DNA from: Kribbella soli
GTDB taxonomy: Bacteria; Actinomycetota; Actinomycetes; Propionibacteriales; Kribbellaceae
Reading direction: 5' to 3'
Assembly (NCBI RefSeq): GCF_004331345.1
Contig: NZ_SJJZ01000001.1
Location: 2,480,001 to 2,544,000 of the forward strand
Length of the DNA stretch: 64,000 nt
Shown here: positions 24,940 through 33,132 of the stretch, in pieces
How positions within the stretch are numbered: position 1 is the stretch's first letter
Layout of the letters: every line of letters starts with the position of its first letter
Translations under genes and position numbers: made by a program
The notes under the pieces: model-generated
What the model saw: only the letters and a program-made list of their open reading frames with translations
What the model was told of the DNA's origin: nothing
The model's database searches: none

Positions 24940-25821
24940 ATGGCCGAGTCGTACGTGGTGCTCAACGAAGTAAGGCACTGGGTGCGCGTGGTCGGTGATC
25001 CACAGGTGGGTAGGCCGATCGTCGTCGTTCATGGCGGGCCCGGCGGATTCATCTACGACTTCGAGCGGCTGACGGGACCGTTGCTCGAGGAGCTCGGGCC
25101 GGTTGTGTACTACGAGCAGCGCGGCTCCGGCCGCAGCGATCAGGACGGGCGGTACGCCGTACCGCTGCTGGTCGACGATTTAGAACAGCTGAGGCGGCAT
25201 CTCGAGCTACCGCGGATCACGCTGCTCGGCATCTCGTTCGGCGGGGACCTCGCGGCCGAGTACACCGTCGCGCATCCGGACCGGGTCGACCGGCTGATTC
25301 TCCAAGGCACCGCGCTGGCCGGCCCGCTCACCCCGTCGCCGTGGGGATCCGGTTTCGAGGCGGTCGCCACCAGCGACGAGATGCGGGCCGCGATCCGTAC
25401 GGCGGTTGCGGAATCGGGGCCGCGCGCCGTCTGGGACGTCGTCGACCGGCCGACCATCGATCGCTTCCTGTTCCACCAGCCAACGTCGGCCAGGCGGGTC
25501 CGCGAACTGTGGGAGGAGAGCGGCCTGATCAACACCGGCGAGATGGCGGCCGCGCTGGCGAAGGAACCGCCGCGGCCGGTGCCACTCGTCGACGAGCTCG
25601 CCGCGCTCGACGTACGCGTCCTGGTTCTGATCGGCTTCTGGGATCGCAACGCCGGAGTCGACGCCTGCCGCGACCTGGCCACTCGCCTCCCGCACGCGCA
25701 CCTTCGCGTCTTCGACGAGAGCGCCCACTTCCCGAACGTCGAGGAGCCCGAGCGGTACGTCGCCGCGATCGCCGCCTTCCGTCACGCGGACCGACGCGGC
25801 GGCAACTGCTTCACGTACTGA
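24940..25821 (+). CDS. Alpha/beta hydrolase, proline-iminopeptidase-like (S33)
   Basis: 293 residues. HGGPGGFIYDF is the oxyanion-hole signature of prolyl aminopeptidases, YEQRGSGRSD follows, and LLGISFGGDLAAEY carries the nucleophile serine. Asp is expected in VLVLIGFWDRNAGVD and His in DESAHFPNVEEP. Its last codons coincide with a remnant of a phosphatase gene, so its C-terminal end (CFTY) may be recent. GTG 24937 precedes the chosen ATG directly. Confidence 0.8.
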   Translation: MAESYVVLNEVRHWVRVVGDPQVGRPIVVVHGGPGGFIYDFERLTGPLLEELGPVVYYEQRGSGRSDQDGRYAVPLLVDDLEQLRRHLELPRITLLGISFGGDLAAEYTVAHPDRVDRLILQGTALAGPLTPSPWGSGFEAVATSDEMRAAIRTAVAESGPRAVWDVVDRPTIDRFLFHQPTSARRVRELWEESGLINTGEMAAALAKEPPRPVPLVDELAALDVRVLVLIGFWDRNAGVDACRDLATRLPHAHLRVFDESAHFPNVEEPERYVAAIAAFRHADRRGGNCFTY

Positions 25822-25878
25822 CCACTGCGGTTCCCACGGACGCGTCCCGCCCGTCGCGATCAGGCTCGCGGTCCACAT
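25814..25878 (-). pseudogene. 65-bp remnant of a histidine-phosphatase gene
   Basis: 25814-25853 matches 27112-27151 at 34 of 40 bases and 25855-25878 matches 27288-27311 at 22 of 24, the first 19 identical. Both segments lie in the intact phosphatase gene at 26.9-27.5 kb and are joined here with loss of about 136 bp. On the minus strand it still reads TASLIA then TRPWEPQ, against TASLIA and TRTWEPQ in the intact gene. It lies directly between the hydrolase stop and the LRR-like gene. Confidence 0.8.
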
Positions 25879-25886
25879 CACAAGCT

Positions 25887-26900
25887 ATGCTGCCGCGAAT
25901 GAGTTCGGCCGGGTGTGATCACGTCCTCTACGTCGACGACCGCGCTCCGCACGCGGAGCTGCATCTCACCCTCGAGTGTGGTCGGGCCGGTGCTGCGACG
26001 AGGCACGACGTCGATGAGGATCATTGCGCGGCGGCGCTCGACGGCTGGTTGCGCGCGAACCCCGGACGGACCGTCGCCGAGCTCCTCGTGACGACGAGCC
26101 GGGTTCATCACGGCTCGCTCGGCCCGGTCGTAGACGTCCTCGCCAACCATCGGCCGGAGATCCTTCACCTGGGGCTGGGCGCCCTCACTTTTCCGAGCTT
26201 CGACCGCGGCGACTACATCCCGACGGATCTGTCGCGCGACGGGTCCTCGTGGAACCTGTCGGTGCCGCTCAGACGTGTGCTCGAAGCATTGCCGTCTCTC
26301 CACGAACTGGTGGTGCAGTGCAACGACATCAACCTGGTGCACGACATCTTCAGCTCGACGCCCCCGCCTCCGTTCCCGGAGATGACACGTCTGCGTTGGC
26401 TGGCGTTGCGTGATACGGCCCTCAGTCCAGCCGTGGTCTCCGCACTGGGTGCGAGTTCCTTTCCACAGCTCGAGTCTCTCGAGCTGTGGCTCGGACGGTT
26501 CGGGTACAGCTGGGGCGGCTCGGCGCGGGACCTGATCCCGCTGCTGAACGGCACCGGATTCGGGAACCTTCGGCACCTGACGCTTGTCAGCGACCTGGAA
26601 GACGCGCTGGTCGACGTGCTCGCCGAGAGCGAGCTCATCGCACGGTTGGAGACGCTCAGGCTGCCGTTCGGCATCCTCGGCGCATCCGGGGCGTTGCGTC
26701 TGCGCGACCGCTGGTCCGCATTCAGCAACCTGCGCCGGTTCGACGTCACGGGGAACGCGATGACCGCCGCCGCGGCTCGTGCACTCCGCGAGACCGCGCC
26801 CGATGTCGTGTCTTTGGGGGACCAACGGATCCGGGTCGACGAGGAGCCGTACTTCGCGCCGCCGCTGGTCGGCCTCTTCGATTCCTGGCGTGGTCGCTGA
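25887..26900 (+). CDS. Leucine-rich-repeat-like protein
   Basis: 337 residues (ATG 25899 gives 333). The C-terminal two thirds contain irregular repeats of the kind LxxLxLxxxxL (LPSLHELVVQCNDI, MTRLRWLALRDTAL, FPQLESLELWLG, FGNLRHLTLVSDL, IARLETLRLPFGI, FSNLRRFDVTGNAM), spaced 25-35 residues, which is the LRR solenoid pattern. N-terminal 100 residues are distinct. No signal peptide. Probably a protein-binding scaffold; flanked on both sides by phosphatase sequence. Confidence 0.65.
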   Translation: MLPRMSSAGCDHVLYVDDRAPHAELHLTLECGRAGAATRHDVDEDHCAAALDGWLRANPGRTVAELLVTTSRVHHGSLGPVVDVLANHRPEILHLGLGALTFPSFDRGDYIPTDLSRDGSSWNLSVPLRRVLEALPSLHELVVQCNDINLVHDIFSSTPPPPFPEMTRLRWLALRDTALSPAVVSALGASSFPQLESLELWLGRFGYSWGGSARDLIPLLNGTGFGNLRHLTLVSDLEDALVDVLAESELIARLETLRLPFGILGASGALRLRDRWSAFSNLRRFDVTGNAMTAAAARALRETAPDVVSLGDQRIRVDEEPYFAPPLVGLFDSWRGR

Positions 26901-26915
26901 CGCGCGCGGCACTGA

Positions 26916-27500
26916 TCACGCGGGTTGACGTGGCAGGAACGGCTCTGCGGGATCGGGCTGTACGGCGTCCTGCAGGTTGATCTCATGTACGCCGCAGAAC
27001 TCGACGCGGCGCGCGTCCGTGAGTGCCTCGATCACCATGCTGTGGCAGACGGCAACGAACGGTTCGTCGTCGACGGCGGCCTGTCGATGGAGCGCTCCGA
27101 GCGCGCGTCGACGTACCGAGGACTGCGGCTCCCACGTACGCGTCTCGCCCGGCGGCCACTCACCGTCGTGACGGTGGAAGTCTTCGGTCGCCGCGATCGC
27201 CTCCGCCGACCGCCAGGAAAGCGTCGCATCCGGAAGCCACTCGCGAAGATCGAACTCGACCGCCGTCAACGGAAGCCGTGTCTCCGCCGCGATCAGGCTC
27301 GCGGTCTGCATCGCCCGCGTCATCGGCGAAGCAACAATGCGCCGCGCCCCGCAGTCCCGCAGCCGACGCCCGGCCGCCTTCGCCTGCTCGATCCCCGCCG
27401 CGGACAACGGCGAAAGGTCGCGCGCCGGCCCCCACCAGCCCTCCGCGTTCAACTGACTGCCGTCGACCTCGCCGTGCCGAAGGAGCAACACCCGAGTCAC
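26916..27500 (-). CDS. Histidine phosphatase (phosphoglycerate-mutase fold)
   Basis: 194 residues from GTG 27500, just before the motif LLLRHGEVDG with the phosphorylated His. ARRIVASPMTRAMQTASLIA and VAVCHSMVIEAL give the remaining conserved Arg and His. A small-molecule or protein phosphatase of the cobC/PhoE group; substrate unknown. It starts 4 bp after the stop of the zinc-finger/HTH regulator, so they form an operon. Confidence 0.75.
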   Translation of the reverse strand: MTRVLLLRHGEVDGSQLNAEGWWGPARDLSPLSAAGIEQAKAAGRRLRDCGARRIVASPMTRAMQTASLIAAETRLPLTAVEFDLREWLPDATLSWRSAEAIAATEDFHRHDGEWPPGETRTWEPQSSVRRRALGALHRQAAVDDEPFVAVCHSMVIEALTDARRVEFCGVHEINLQDAVQPDPAEPFLPRQPA

Positions 27501-27504
27501 TCGC

Positions 27505-27849
27505 TCACTCCTCACCCGAGAAGCGTTCCCAGGCGGACTGCCGGCTGATGCCGAGGGCCTCGCCGATCCGGGCCCAGGTGACCGAGCGGGAGCGCAGACG
27601 CAGTACCCGATCCTGTACGGCGGCCTCGACCTGCCCGCGCGACTTGTCGAGCCGAACCATGTCGGCCAGCAACTCCTCGTCACTCTTCCCGTCCAGCGGC
27701 GGGAACGACGGAATCGGCTGCTCGTTGATCACCTGCACCGACAGGTCGACGCACTCGTTGCAGATGAACACCCCAGGACCGGCGATCAACCGCTCGATCT
27801 CGTCCTTGGTCTTCCCGCAGAACGAGCACCGCAACACGTTGTCCGGCAT
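27505..27849 (-). CDS. ClpX-type zinc finger fused to a helix-turn-helix domain
   Basis: 114 residues from ATG 27849, with GAGGAGG upstream. [31 protein letters not shown] (about 6-36) is the C4 zinc-binding domain otherwise found at the N-terminus of ClpX. The C-terminal half ([27 protein letters not shown]) is an HTH. No AAA ATPase is present. It lies upstream of the phosphatase in one operon, and two palindromic sites precede it, so it is probably an autoregulated DNA-binding protein that may use the zinc domain for dimerisation or adaptor contact. Confidence 0.75.
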   Translation of the reverse strand: MPDNVLRCSFCGKTKDEIERLIAGPGVFICNECVDLSVQVINEQPIPSFPPLDGKSDEELLADMVRLDKSRGQVEAAVQDRVLRLRSRSVTWARIGEALGISRQSAWERFSGEE

Positions 27850-27864
27850 CCCCAACCTCCTCAT

Positions 27865-27908
27865 GTGTCAGGGCTTCCCTGACACATTTGTCAGGCTAAA
27901 CCTGACAA
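27865..27908. promoter_or_regulatory. Two tandem TGTCAGG-N5-CCTGACA operators
   Basis: Site 1: TGTCAGG (27866-27872) and CCTGACA (27878-27884), extended by one matching base on each side; site 2: TGTCAGG (27889-27895) and CCTGACA (27901-27907). Both perfect, N5 spacers, centres 23 bp apart, about two helical turns. They lie 16 bp from the start of the zinc-finger/HTH gene and 36 bp from the divergent gene at 27944. Confidence 0.8.
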
Positions 27909-27943
27909 GCACATGGGTCAACCGGCGAGGCAGAATCTGCGGG

Positions 27944-28363
27944 GTGGATTTGTTCGTGCGGTATCAGAGTCCGGTGCCGGATCGGCGCGGGCGGCGGATC
28001 GGGATCTTCGGGTTGGTGAACATGCTCGGCAATCGCGGGTATCTGAGTGCGGAGGAGGAACGGTTCCGGCGTACGACGAACGACTGGTACGACGCGACGT
28101 ACACGAATCCGACGACCGTCGACCCGACCGTCTACGAGGACAATCTGCTGGCGGCCGCGTGGTTCAAGACGTCGGCCGCGTTCCTGACGGAGCCGATCCC
28201 CGGATACCTGGCGATCCTTGCCGCGCACAACCTCCCGTGCGAACGGTACGAGTCGGCCGCGCCGGGGCGGGTGCTCTACGAGGATGAGCACCAGGTGGTC
28301 GTCGTACCGCACGAGGACCTCGCCTTCACCTCGATGATGTGGCTCCGCCCCAAGCTGCCATGA
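27944..28363 (+). CDS. Hypothetical protein, divergent from the zinc-finger/HTH operon
   Basis: 139 residues from GTG 27944. Sequence VDLFVRYQSPVPDRRGRRIGIFGLVNMLGNRGYLSAEEERF continues into a soluble alpha/beta protein ending with PHEDLAFTSMMWLRPKLP. No domain recognised. Its stop overlaps the start of the ATPase-like gene (ATGA). Likely regulated from the tandem operators together with the divergent operon. Confidence 0.6.
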   Translation: MDLFVRYQSPVPDRRGRRIGIFGLVNMLGNRGYLSAEEERFRRTTNDWYDATYTNPTTVDPTVYEDNLLAAAWFKTSAAFLTEPIPGYLAILAAHNLPCERYESAAPGRVLYEDEHQVVVVPHEDLAFTSMMWLRPKLP

Positions 28364-28872
28364 GGTTGGTGTATCTGACGGGCTCCTCCGGGGTTGGGAA
28401 GACGGCCGTGGGCGAGGAGCTGCGGCGGCGGGGGTACGCCGTGTATGACGTCGACGCGGACGGGTTGGCGCGCTGGTTCGAGAACGGGACAGGGGTCGAG
28501 GTGCGGATGCCGTCGTACCGCGACGATGCGTGGTTCGCCGAGAACACGTACCGGCTGCCGGTCGAGACCGTGCGGCGCATCGCGGACGCCGGTGGGCTCG
28601 CGTTCATCTGCGGGACGGTCGGCAACGACAACGAGATCTGGGACCTGTTCGACACGGTCATCAGCCTCAGCGTCGACGCCGCCACCTTGCGCCGACGGCT
28701 CGTGGGTCGGCGTGGTGCATTCGGATCGAGCGGCCCGGAGTTGGAGCGCGTGCTCGCGTGGCATGCGCAGGTCGACGCCGACAACAGCCGGTACGGCGCT
28801 CTGTTGGTCGACGCGAACGCCTCAATCCCTGAAGTCGCCGACCACGTACTCGACGCACTCGGCATTCGCTGA
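28360..28872 (+). CDS. P-loop NTPase / small kinase
   Basis: 170 residues from ATG 28360. MRLVYLTGSSGVGKTAVGEEL is a Walker A motif at the very N-terminus, as in shikimate, gluconate and adenylate-type kinases; YDVDADGLARWF supplies an acceptor-side Asp; RRRLVGRRGAFGSSG is lid-like. Coupled to the upstream gene by a 4-bp overlap. Probably phosphorylates a small metabolite, unknown which. Confidence 0.7.
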   Translation: MRLVYLTGSSGVGKTAVGEELRRRGYAVYDVDADGLARWFENGTGVEVRMPSYRDDAWFAENTYRLPVETVRRIADAGGLAFICGTVGNDNEIWDLFDTVISLSVDAATLRRRLVGRRGAFGSSGPELERVLAWHAQVDADNSRYGALLVDANASIPEVADHVLDALGIR

Positions 28873-28885
28873 TAGTTGTCGGCGC

Positions 28886-29191
28886 ATGACAGATGACTGG
28901 GAACAGTCGGAATTGCCGCGACGGATCGTGGGGCTGCTGGCGGAGCTGCAGTCCTTGGGTGCGCTGGCGGATGCGCTCGACGTGACGGATGCTCGCGTGC
29001 TCTGGTACCTCGGGAAGCTGCGCACGTCCGGGCGCGTGGTGGAGGACGCCGGCGTCTGGCGGCGTACGGAGACCGGCGCAGCGTTGGCCGAGAGCCCAGG
29101 CAAGGTCGATCGCGCCGCAACCCCGAAGTACGGCTTCCGGTGGGTCCTCACTCCCGTCGACCTTCACCCCCTGGACGACGTCTCGGGGTGA
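28886..29191 (+). CDS. Small winged-helix-like protein
   Basis: 101 residues from ATG 28886, 13 bp after the kinase-like gene. RRIVGLLAELQSLGALADALDVTDARVLWYLGKLRTSGRVVEDAGVWRRTE has the layout of a winged HTH (helix, recognition helix, wing). The tail is polar. May be a DNA-binding accessory of this operon; no family recognised. Confidence 0.5.
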   Translation: MTDDWEQSELPRRIVGLLAELQSLGALADALDVTDARVLWYLGKLRTSGRVVEDAGVWRRTETGAALAESPGKVDRAATPKYGFRWVLTPVDLHPLDDVSG

Positions 29192-29223
29192 AGTCGGCTG
29201 GTGGATCACTTACCGTGATCCTC

Positions 29224-29598
29224 ATGGCGTTTGGTGCGAAGGGGAGCAAGGGGGAGTCGTTCCTTGCGGTGGTGGTTGGTGGTGGGGCGGCGTTCGGGCT
29301 GGTGGTGCTCACGTCGCGGGCGTGGAAGGCGTGCCACGTGGACGTCACCGGGAGCGTGCCGAACGGGCTGACGCTGCTGTTCCTCGGCGTACCGATCGCG
29401 CTGATCGTCAACCTGGTGCTGTTCACCCTCGTCTTCCGGTACGCCGGGAAGGCGTTCCTGTTCTCGCTGATCGCCGCCGCCATCGCGATCGCGATCGCCG
29501 ACCTCGCCCTGTTCTCCTGGCAAGGCACCCCAGCCGCCTCCCCCGGCACCTGCCCCGGCAACGTCCCACCGTGGTGGCCAACCTGGATCCCCACCTGA
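29224..29598 (+). CDS. Small integral membrane protein
   Basis: 124 residues from ATG 29224. Three hydrophobic segments: about residues 14-32 (AVVVGGGAAFGLVVLTS), 46-70 (GLTLLFLGVPIALIVNLVLFTL) and 78-98 (FLFSLIAAAIAIAIADLALF), with a Pro/Trp-rich C-terminal tail. No family recognised. Confidence 0.6.
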   Translation: MAFGAKGSKGESFLAVVVGGGAAFGLVVLTSRAWKACHVDVTGSVPNGLTLLFLGVPIALIVNLVLFTLVFRYAGKAFLFSLIAAAIAIAIADLALFSWQGTPAASPGTCPGNVPPWWPTWIPT

Positions 29599-29696
29599 CC
29601 GCCAGCCCATCCCAATCACGCCGCCACCGACGCCGTCAGGCGTGAGCGCGCACGATCGCCGCAATTGTGATGGCCTGGCGGGACCATAATCGAGGG

Positions 29697-30539
29697 ATGA
29701 CGCGCTGGTCGGACTCTCCGTACCGAGTAGGGATCTCGGGGTGGCGCTATCCGCCGTGGCGGAAGGTCTACTACCCGGACGGGCTGCCGCAGCGTGCCGA
29801 GCTCGAGTACGCGTCTTCCCGGCTGAACTCGATCGAGCTGAACGGCTCGTTCTACGCCCTCCAGCGCCCGGAGTCGTACCAGCGCTGGTACGCCGAGACG
29901 CCCGACGGCTTCGTGTTCTCGGTCAAGGGCCCGCGGTTCGTCACGCACCTGAAGCGACTGGCCGACGTCGACGCGCCGCTGGCGAACTTCTTCGCGTCCG
30001 GGGTCCTTGCATTAGGCAACAAGCTCGGTCCGGTGCTCTGGCAGCTGCCGCCGAACTTCCGGTACGACGCGGAGCGGTGTGCGAACTTCTTTGCCCAGTT
30101 GCCGCGCACCACAGCCGAAGCGGCCGAACATGCCAAGCGTCACGACGAACGGATGGAGGGTCGCGCGCTGCTCGAGCCGGCCGTCGACGGGCCGCTTCGG
30201 TACGCGATCGAAGTACGGCACGAGAGCTTCAAGACCGAAGGGTTCGTCGAGCTCGCACGGGAGCACGACATCGCGGTGGTCTGCGCGGACACCGCGGGCA
30301 AGTGGCCGATGTTCGACGACGTCACGGCCGACTTCGCGTACGTCCGGTTGCACGGCGCCGAGGAGCTCTACGTGAGCGGGTACGACGACAAGTCGCTCGA
30401 CCACTGGGCGCGCAAGGTCCGCTCCTGGAAGTGCGACACGTTCGTGTACTTCGACAACGACGCCAAGGTGCATGCGCCGTACGACGCCGAGCGGCTGTCC
30501 GAGCGCCTCGGGATCAGTTCGCCCGCCGCCGAAGTGTGA
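29697..30539 (+). CDS. DUF72 domain protein (YecE-like)
   Basis: 280 residues from ATG 29697, GAGGG upstream. VGISGWRYPPWRKVYYP, ELEYASSRLNSIELNGSFY and FVFSVKGPRFVTHLKRL are hallmarks of the DUF72/YecE TIM-barrel family; ADFAYVRLHGAEELYVSGY and TFVYFDNDAKVHAPYDA complete it. The family is widespread and suspected of a nucleic-acid or metal-associated role, but no enzyme activity is established. Confidence 0.85.
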   Translation: MTRWSDSPYRVGISGWRYPPWRKVYYPDGLPQRAELEYASSRLNSIELNGSFYALQRPESYQRWYAETPDGFVFSVKGPRFVTHLKRLADVDAPLANFFASGVLALGNKLGPVLWQLPPNFRYDAERCANFFAQLPRTTAEAAEHAKRHDERMEGRALLEPAVDGPLRYAIEVRHESFKTEGFVELAREHDIAVVCADTAGKWPMFDDVTADFAYVRLHGAEELYVSGYDDKSLDHWARKVRSWKCDTFVYFDNDAKVHAPYDAERLSERLGISSPAAEV

Positions 30540-30558
30540 GGGCCTTAGCGTCGGCCAC

Positions 30559-31017
30559 ATGACACAGAACCCCGGAGAACTCGTCGAGCAAGCCGTCGAG
30601 CGGTCTCTCAAACTGATCGTCACCTGGCCGGCCTGGGACGGCGAACCGCGGACGTCCGACGACGACCGCATCTTCACGCCGCACAAGGCGGTTCGCCGGA
30701 TCGCCGACCACCTGATCGATCACCTGGCCGAGGTCGAGGCGCTGCTGGCCGGCGTACCGACGCAGCCCGACGAGTGGCACGCGAGCGCACTCACGTCAGC
30801 CGCGGACCTCGCGCCGTTCACCGAGGAGGACGTCCGCGAGGCCGAGCAGCGACTGCAGCGGCTCGGGCGGACCTTCGCACTGCGGTACGCCGCCCTCGAC
30901 CCGGCCGAGTGGGACAAGGACCGCACCCCCAACTGGACCCTCCGCCAGATCACCGAACACCTCACCGAACTCGACTGGTACGCCGCCCAGGTCGGCGACC
31001 TGTCACAAAAGGACTAG
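30559..31017 (+). CDS. DinB-like four-helix protein
   Basis: 152 residues from ATG 30559. RRIADHLIDHLAEVEALL and WTLRQITEHLTELDWYAAQVG carry histidines at positions expected for the DinB/YfiT metal site, separated by a helical connector. DinB-like proteins include thiol-dependent transferases. Assignment is moderately supported; short C-terminus is polar. Confidence 0.6.
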   Translation: MTQNPGELVEQAVERSLKLIVTWPAWDGEPRTSDDDRIFTPHKAVRRIADHLIDHLAEVEALLAGVPTQPDEWHASALTSAADLAPFTEEDVREAEQRLQRLGRTFALRYAALDPAEWDKDRTPNWTLRQITEHLTELDWYAAQVGDLSQKD

Positions 31018-31028
31018 TTACAAAGCAA

Positions 31029-31520
31029 CTAGAACAATCGAGCGCCGACCGGCTCCTCCAGGTTCAGGAGGAACTGCTTCCGCCTGAGACCCCCGGCGTA
31101 CCCGGTGAGCGATCCGTCCTTCCCGATCACCCGATGGCACGGGACGACGATCGACAACGGGTTCTGCCCGACCGCCTTGCCCACCGCCTGCGCCGGCTCC
31201 CCGAGCCGCGCCGCGATCTCGCCGTACGTCGTCGTCTCGCCGAACGGGATCTCCTCGAGCACCGACCAGACCCGGCGCTGGAACTCATCGCCCTCCAGTC
31301 GACTCGGCAGGTCGAAGGTGCGCCGCGAGCCGCCGAAGTACTCCTCCAACTGCTCGACGACGACGGCGATGAGCGGGTCGGACGCCTCGACCCGCTCACC
31401 CAGCGTCTCCGCCGTCGGCTTCACCCAGTGGTGCGGAAAGTAGACGCCGACCAGCACGTCCTCCGACACCACCACCGTGAGCTCCCCGATCCGGGTACTG
31501 ACCACCGCATGCCTGTTCAT
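31029..31520 (-). CDS. ogt: Methylated-DNA-[protein]-cysteine S-methyltransferase
   Basis: 163 residues from ATG 31520. The active-site motif VVPCHRVIGKDGSLTGYAGGLRRKQFLL is complete, and FQRRVWSVLEEIPFGETTTYGEIA is the HTH region that enters the DNA minor groove. The protein irreversibly accepts the alkyl group from O6-alkylguanine onto the motif cysteine. Alone, without an Ada AraC-type domain. Same strand as the nitrilase-fold gene 37 bp upstream. Confidence 0.9.
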   Translation of the reverse strand: MNRHAVVSTRIGELTVVVSEDVLVGVYFPHHWVKPTAETLGERVEASDPLIAVVVEQLEEYFGGSRRTFDLPSRLEGDEFQRRVWSVLEEIPFGETTTYGEIAARLGEPAQAVGKAVGQNPLSIVVPCHRVIGKDGSLTGYAGGLRRKQFLLNLEEPVGARLF

Positions 31521-31557
31521 GCCTATGGAACGCGCCAGCACCCGGACCTGTGAGGGC

Positions 31558-32511
31558 TTACGAGTTGATGCGCTCCCGCGTACGACGACGGAACTCCCGG
31601 CCGACCTGCGTCGTCTCGGCGTGGTGCACGTCGGTCACCGCAAGTGCCGGCGATCCATCCAGTGGGGCCTGCGCTACCCACTCGCCCCGGGGATCGACAA
31701 CCCCCGCCGCCAGCCCGGCCTCGGGGCTCGCCGGCACGGCGAGGCTGATCCAGGACGTGTTGTTCACCGCGCACCCACGCGCCTGCACCGCGATGTGCTC
31801 ATGTCCCGAGACGCGGTGTGTCGCGTACGACACCAGGACGCCGTCGGCGCCGAGCCCGTCGTACTCCACGAAGAGCTCCGGGAACAGAACATCCAGTCCG
31901 AGCGCAAGCCCGAACCGGAACCCGTCCACGTCGAACGTCACCGGCTGCTTCCCCGGCGTGTACATCCACTTCACCTTGGTGGTCGACAGCGTGCGCTCGT
32001 CGTACCGGGCGACAACCTTTCCCTCGTCGGACACGACGTACATGCTGTTGTGCGGGCGCCCCTCCGGCAGCTGGTGCACCGAGGGGATCACCACCCAGAT
32101 CCCGAGCTCCCGCGCGAGTGCGTTGATCTGGTCGAGCTCGGACTGCAGCACCGACCACTGTGCCTTGGTCCAATCGGAGGCGCCCACTTCGTCCGGGCCG
32201 AGCGACGACATGATGCTTTTGCTCGGGAAGCAGATCGCGCCCTCGGTGAAGTGCACCAGGCGGGCGCCGGCTGCGGCCGCCTGCCTCATGAAGTCGCGGA
32301 GTTCGGCACCGCCCGCGCGCAGCTCGTCGGCGTTCGTCGGGTCGTGGCGCATCGTCGACTGGACGACGGCGAACCGCAGTGTGGTTTCTTCCGGCATGTC
32401 TGGTTCTCCTTGTGGAGTCGGACGGAAGTGCCGGAGGGCAGTCGTGTAGGACTCGCCGGTTTTCGCGGCGCGGGCTCGTACCCGCTGTTTGAAGTTCCTG
32501 TGCGCTGTCAT
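31558..32511 (-). CDS. Nitrilase-fold (carbon-nitrogen hydrolase) protein lacking the catalytic cysteine
   Basis: 317 residues from ATG 32511 (GGAAGG upstream). An N-terminal basic segment (FKQRVRARAAKTGESYTTAL) precedes the CN-hydrolase domain that starts at LRFAVVQSTM. Family glutamate is in LVHFTEGAICFPS. The usual nucleophile region G-x-x-x-C-x-D/E...FPE reads GLALGLDVLFPELF, with Gly instead of Cys, and the catalytic-Lys region reads RYDERTLS instead of YxKxxL. The fold should be intact, catalysis by the normal triad not. May be a binding protein or have changed chemistry. Confidence 0.7.
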   Translation of the reverse strand: MTAHRNFKQRVRARAAKTGESYTTALRHFRPTPQGEPDMPEETTLRFAVVQSTMRHDPTNADELRAGGAELRDFMRQAAAAGARLVHFTEGAICFPSKSIMSSLGPDEVGASDWTKAQWSVLQSELDQINALARELGIWVVIPSVHQLPEGRPHNSMYVVSDEGKVVARYDERTLSTTKVKWMYTPGKQPVTFDVDGFRFGLALGLDVLFPELFVEYDGLGADGVLVSYATHRVSGHEHIAVQARGCAVNNTSWISLAVPASPEAGLAAGVVDPRGEWVAQAPLDGSPALAVTDVHHAETTQVGREFRRRTRERINS

Positions 32512-32716
32512 CTGGCCTTCCACGCACTCGCACGCGATCCCCCAGCGATCCCGTCGAGGCGGCAGACCAGGACGAGCGGCCCGAGACAGGAAGTCCCTTT
32601 GCCTTCTCACTGTGACCGCGCTGGGGCCGGTCGACGAAGGTGAGGCGCGGGCCGCGCCGGACCAACATCCTCGCCGACCGCCACCAGCAGAGTCAACCAA
32701 GCGCGACGGCGTGCCG

Positions 32717-33040
32717 TCAGCGCAGGTGTAGGTCGTCGGCAGCGTCCATCGCGACCCCGACGAGCTCCGGGCTGAGGTCGACGACGGTGTTCCCGTCGGC
32801 GTCGACCTGCCCGCGTTTGGCGATCGTGAGACCGATCAGTGCGAGCGTTCCGGCGCGTTGGCGACGTACCCGATCTTCCGGGCGCTCCGGCTCCGGTACG
32901 GCGTCCTCGGCGTCCCGCTGCCACGCGGCGACAGCCCGCTCGGCGAGTGCCGCCGGCACTGTCACCTGGATCGTCGGCAGCTGCGCTGCGCGGAACGTCG
33001 TACCGATCAGACCTAACACTCGGGCTTCACTTGCATTCAC
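32717..33040 (-). CDS. Small hypothetical protein
   Basis: 107 residues, all soluble, rich in Ala, Arg and Asp ([33 protein letters not shown]). [40 protein letters not shown] follows. No known domain. It is divergent from the F420 dehydrogenase gene 93 bp away; the 205 bp between it and the nitrilase-like gene show no gene. Confidence 0.5.
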   Translation of the reverse strand: MNASEARVLGLIGTTFRAAQLPTIQVTVPAALAERAVAAWQRDAEDAVPEPERPEDRVRRQRAGTLALIGLTIAKRGQVDADGNTVVDLSPELVGVAMDAADDLHLR

Positions 33041-33132
33041 GATTCTGGATGTTAGCGACCTCGGGCGGCATAAAGTCGGACCGGGGCGCGGTTGTGTTCC
33101 GGAGTACGCGCAGACGACGTTTGGAGCAGAGG

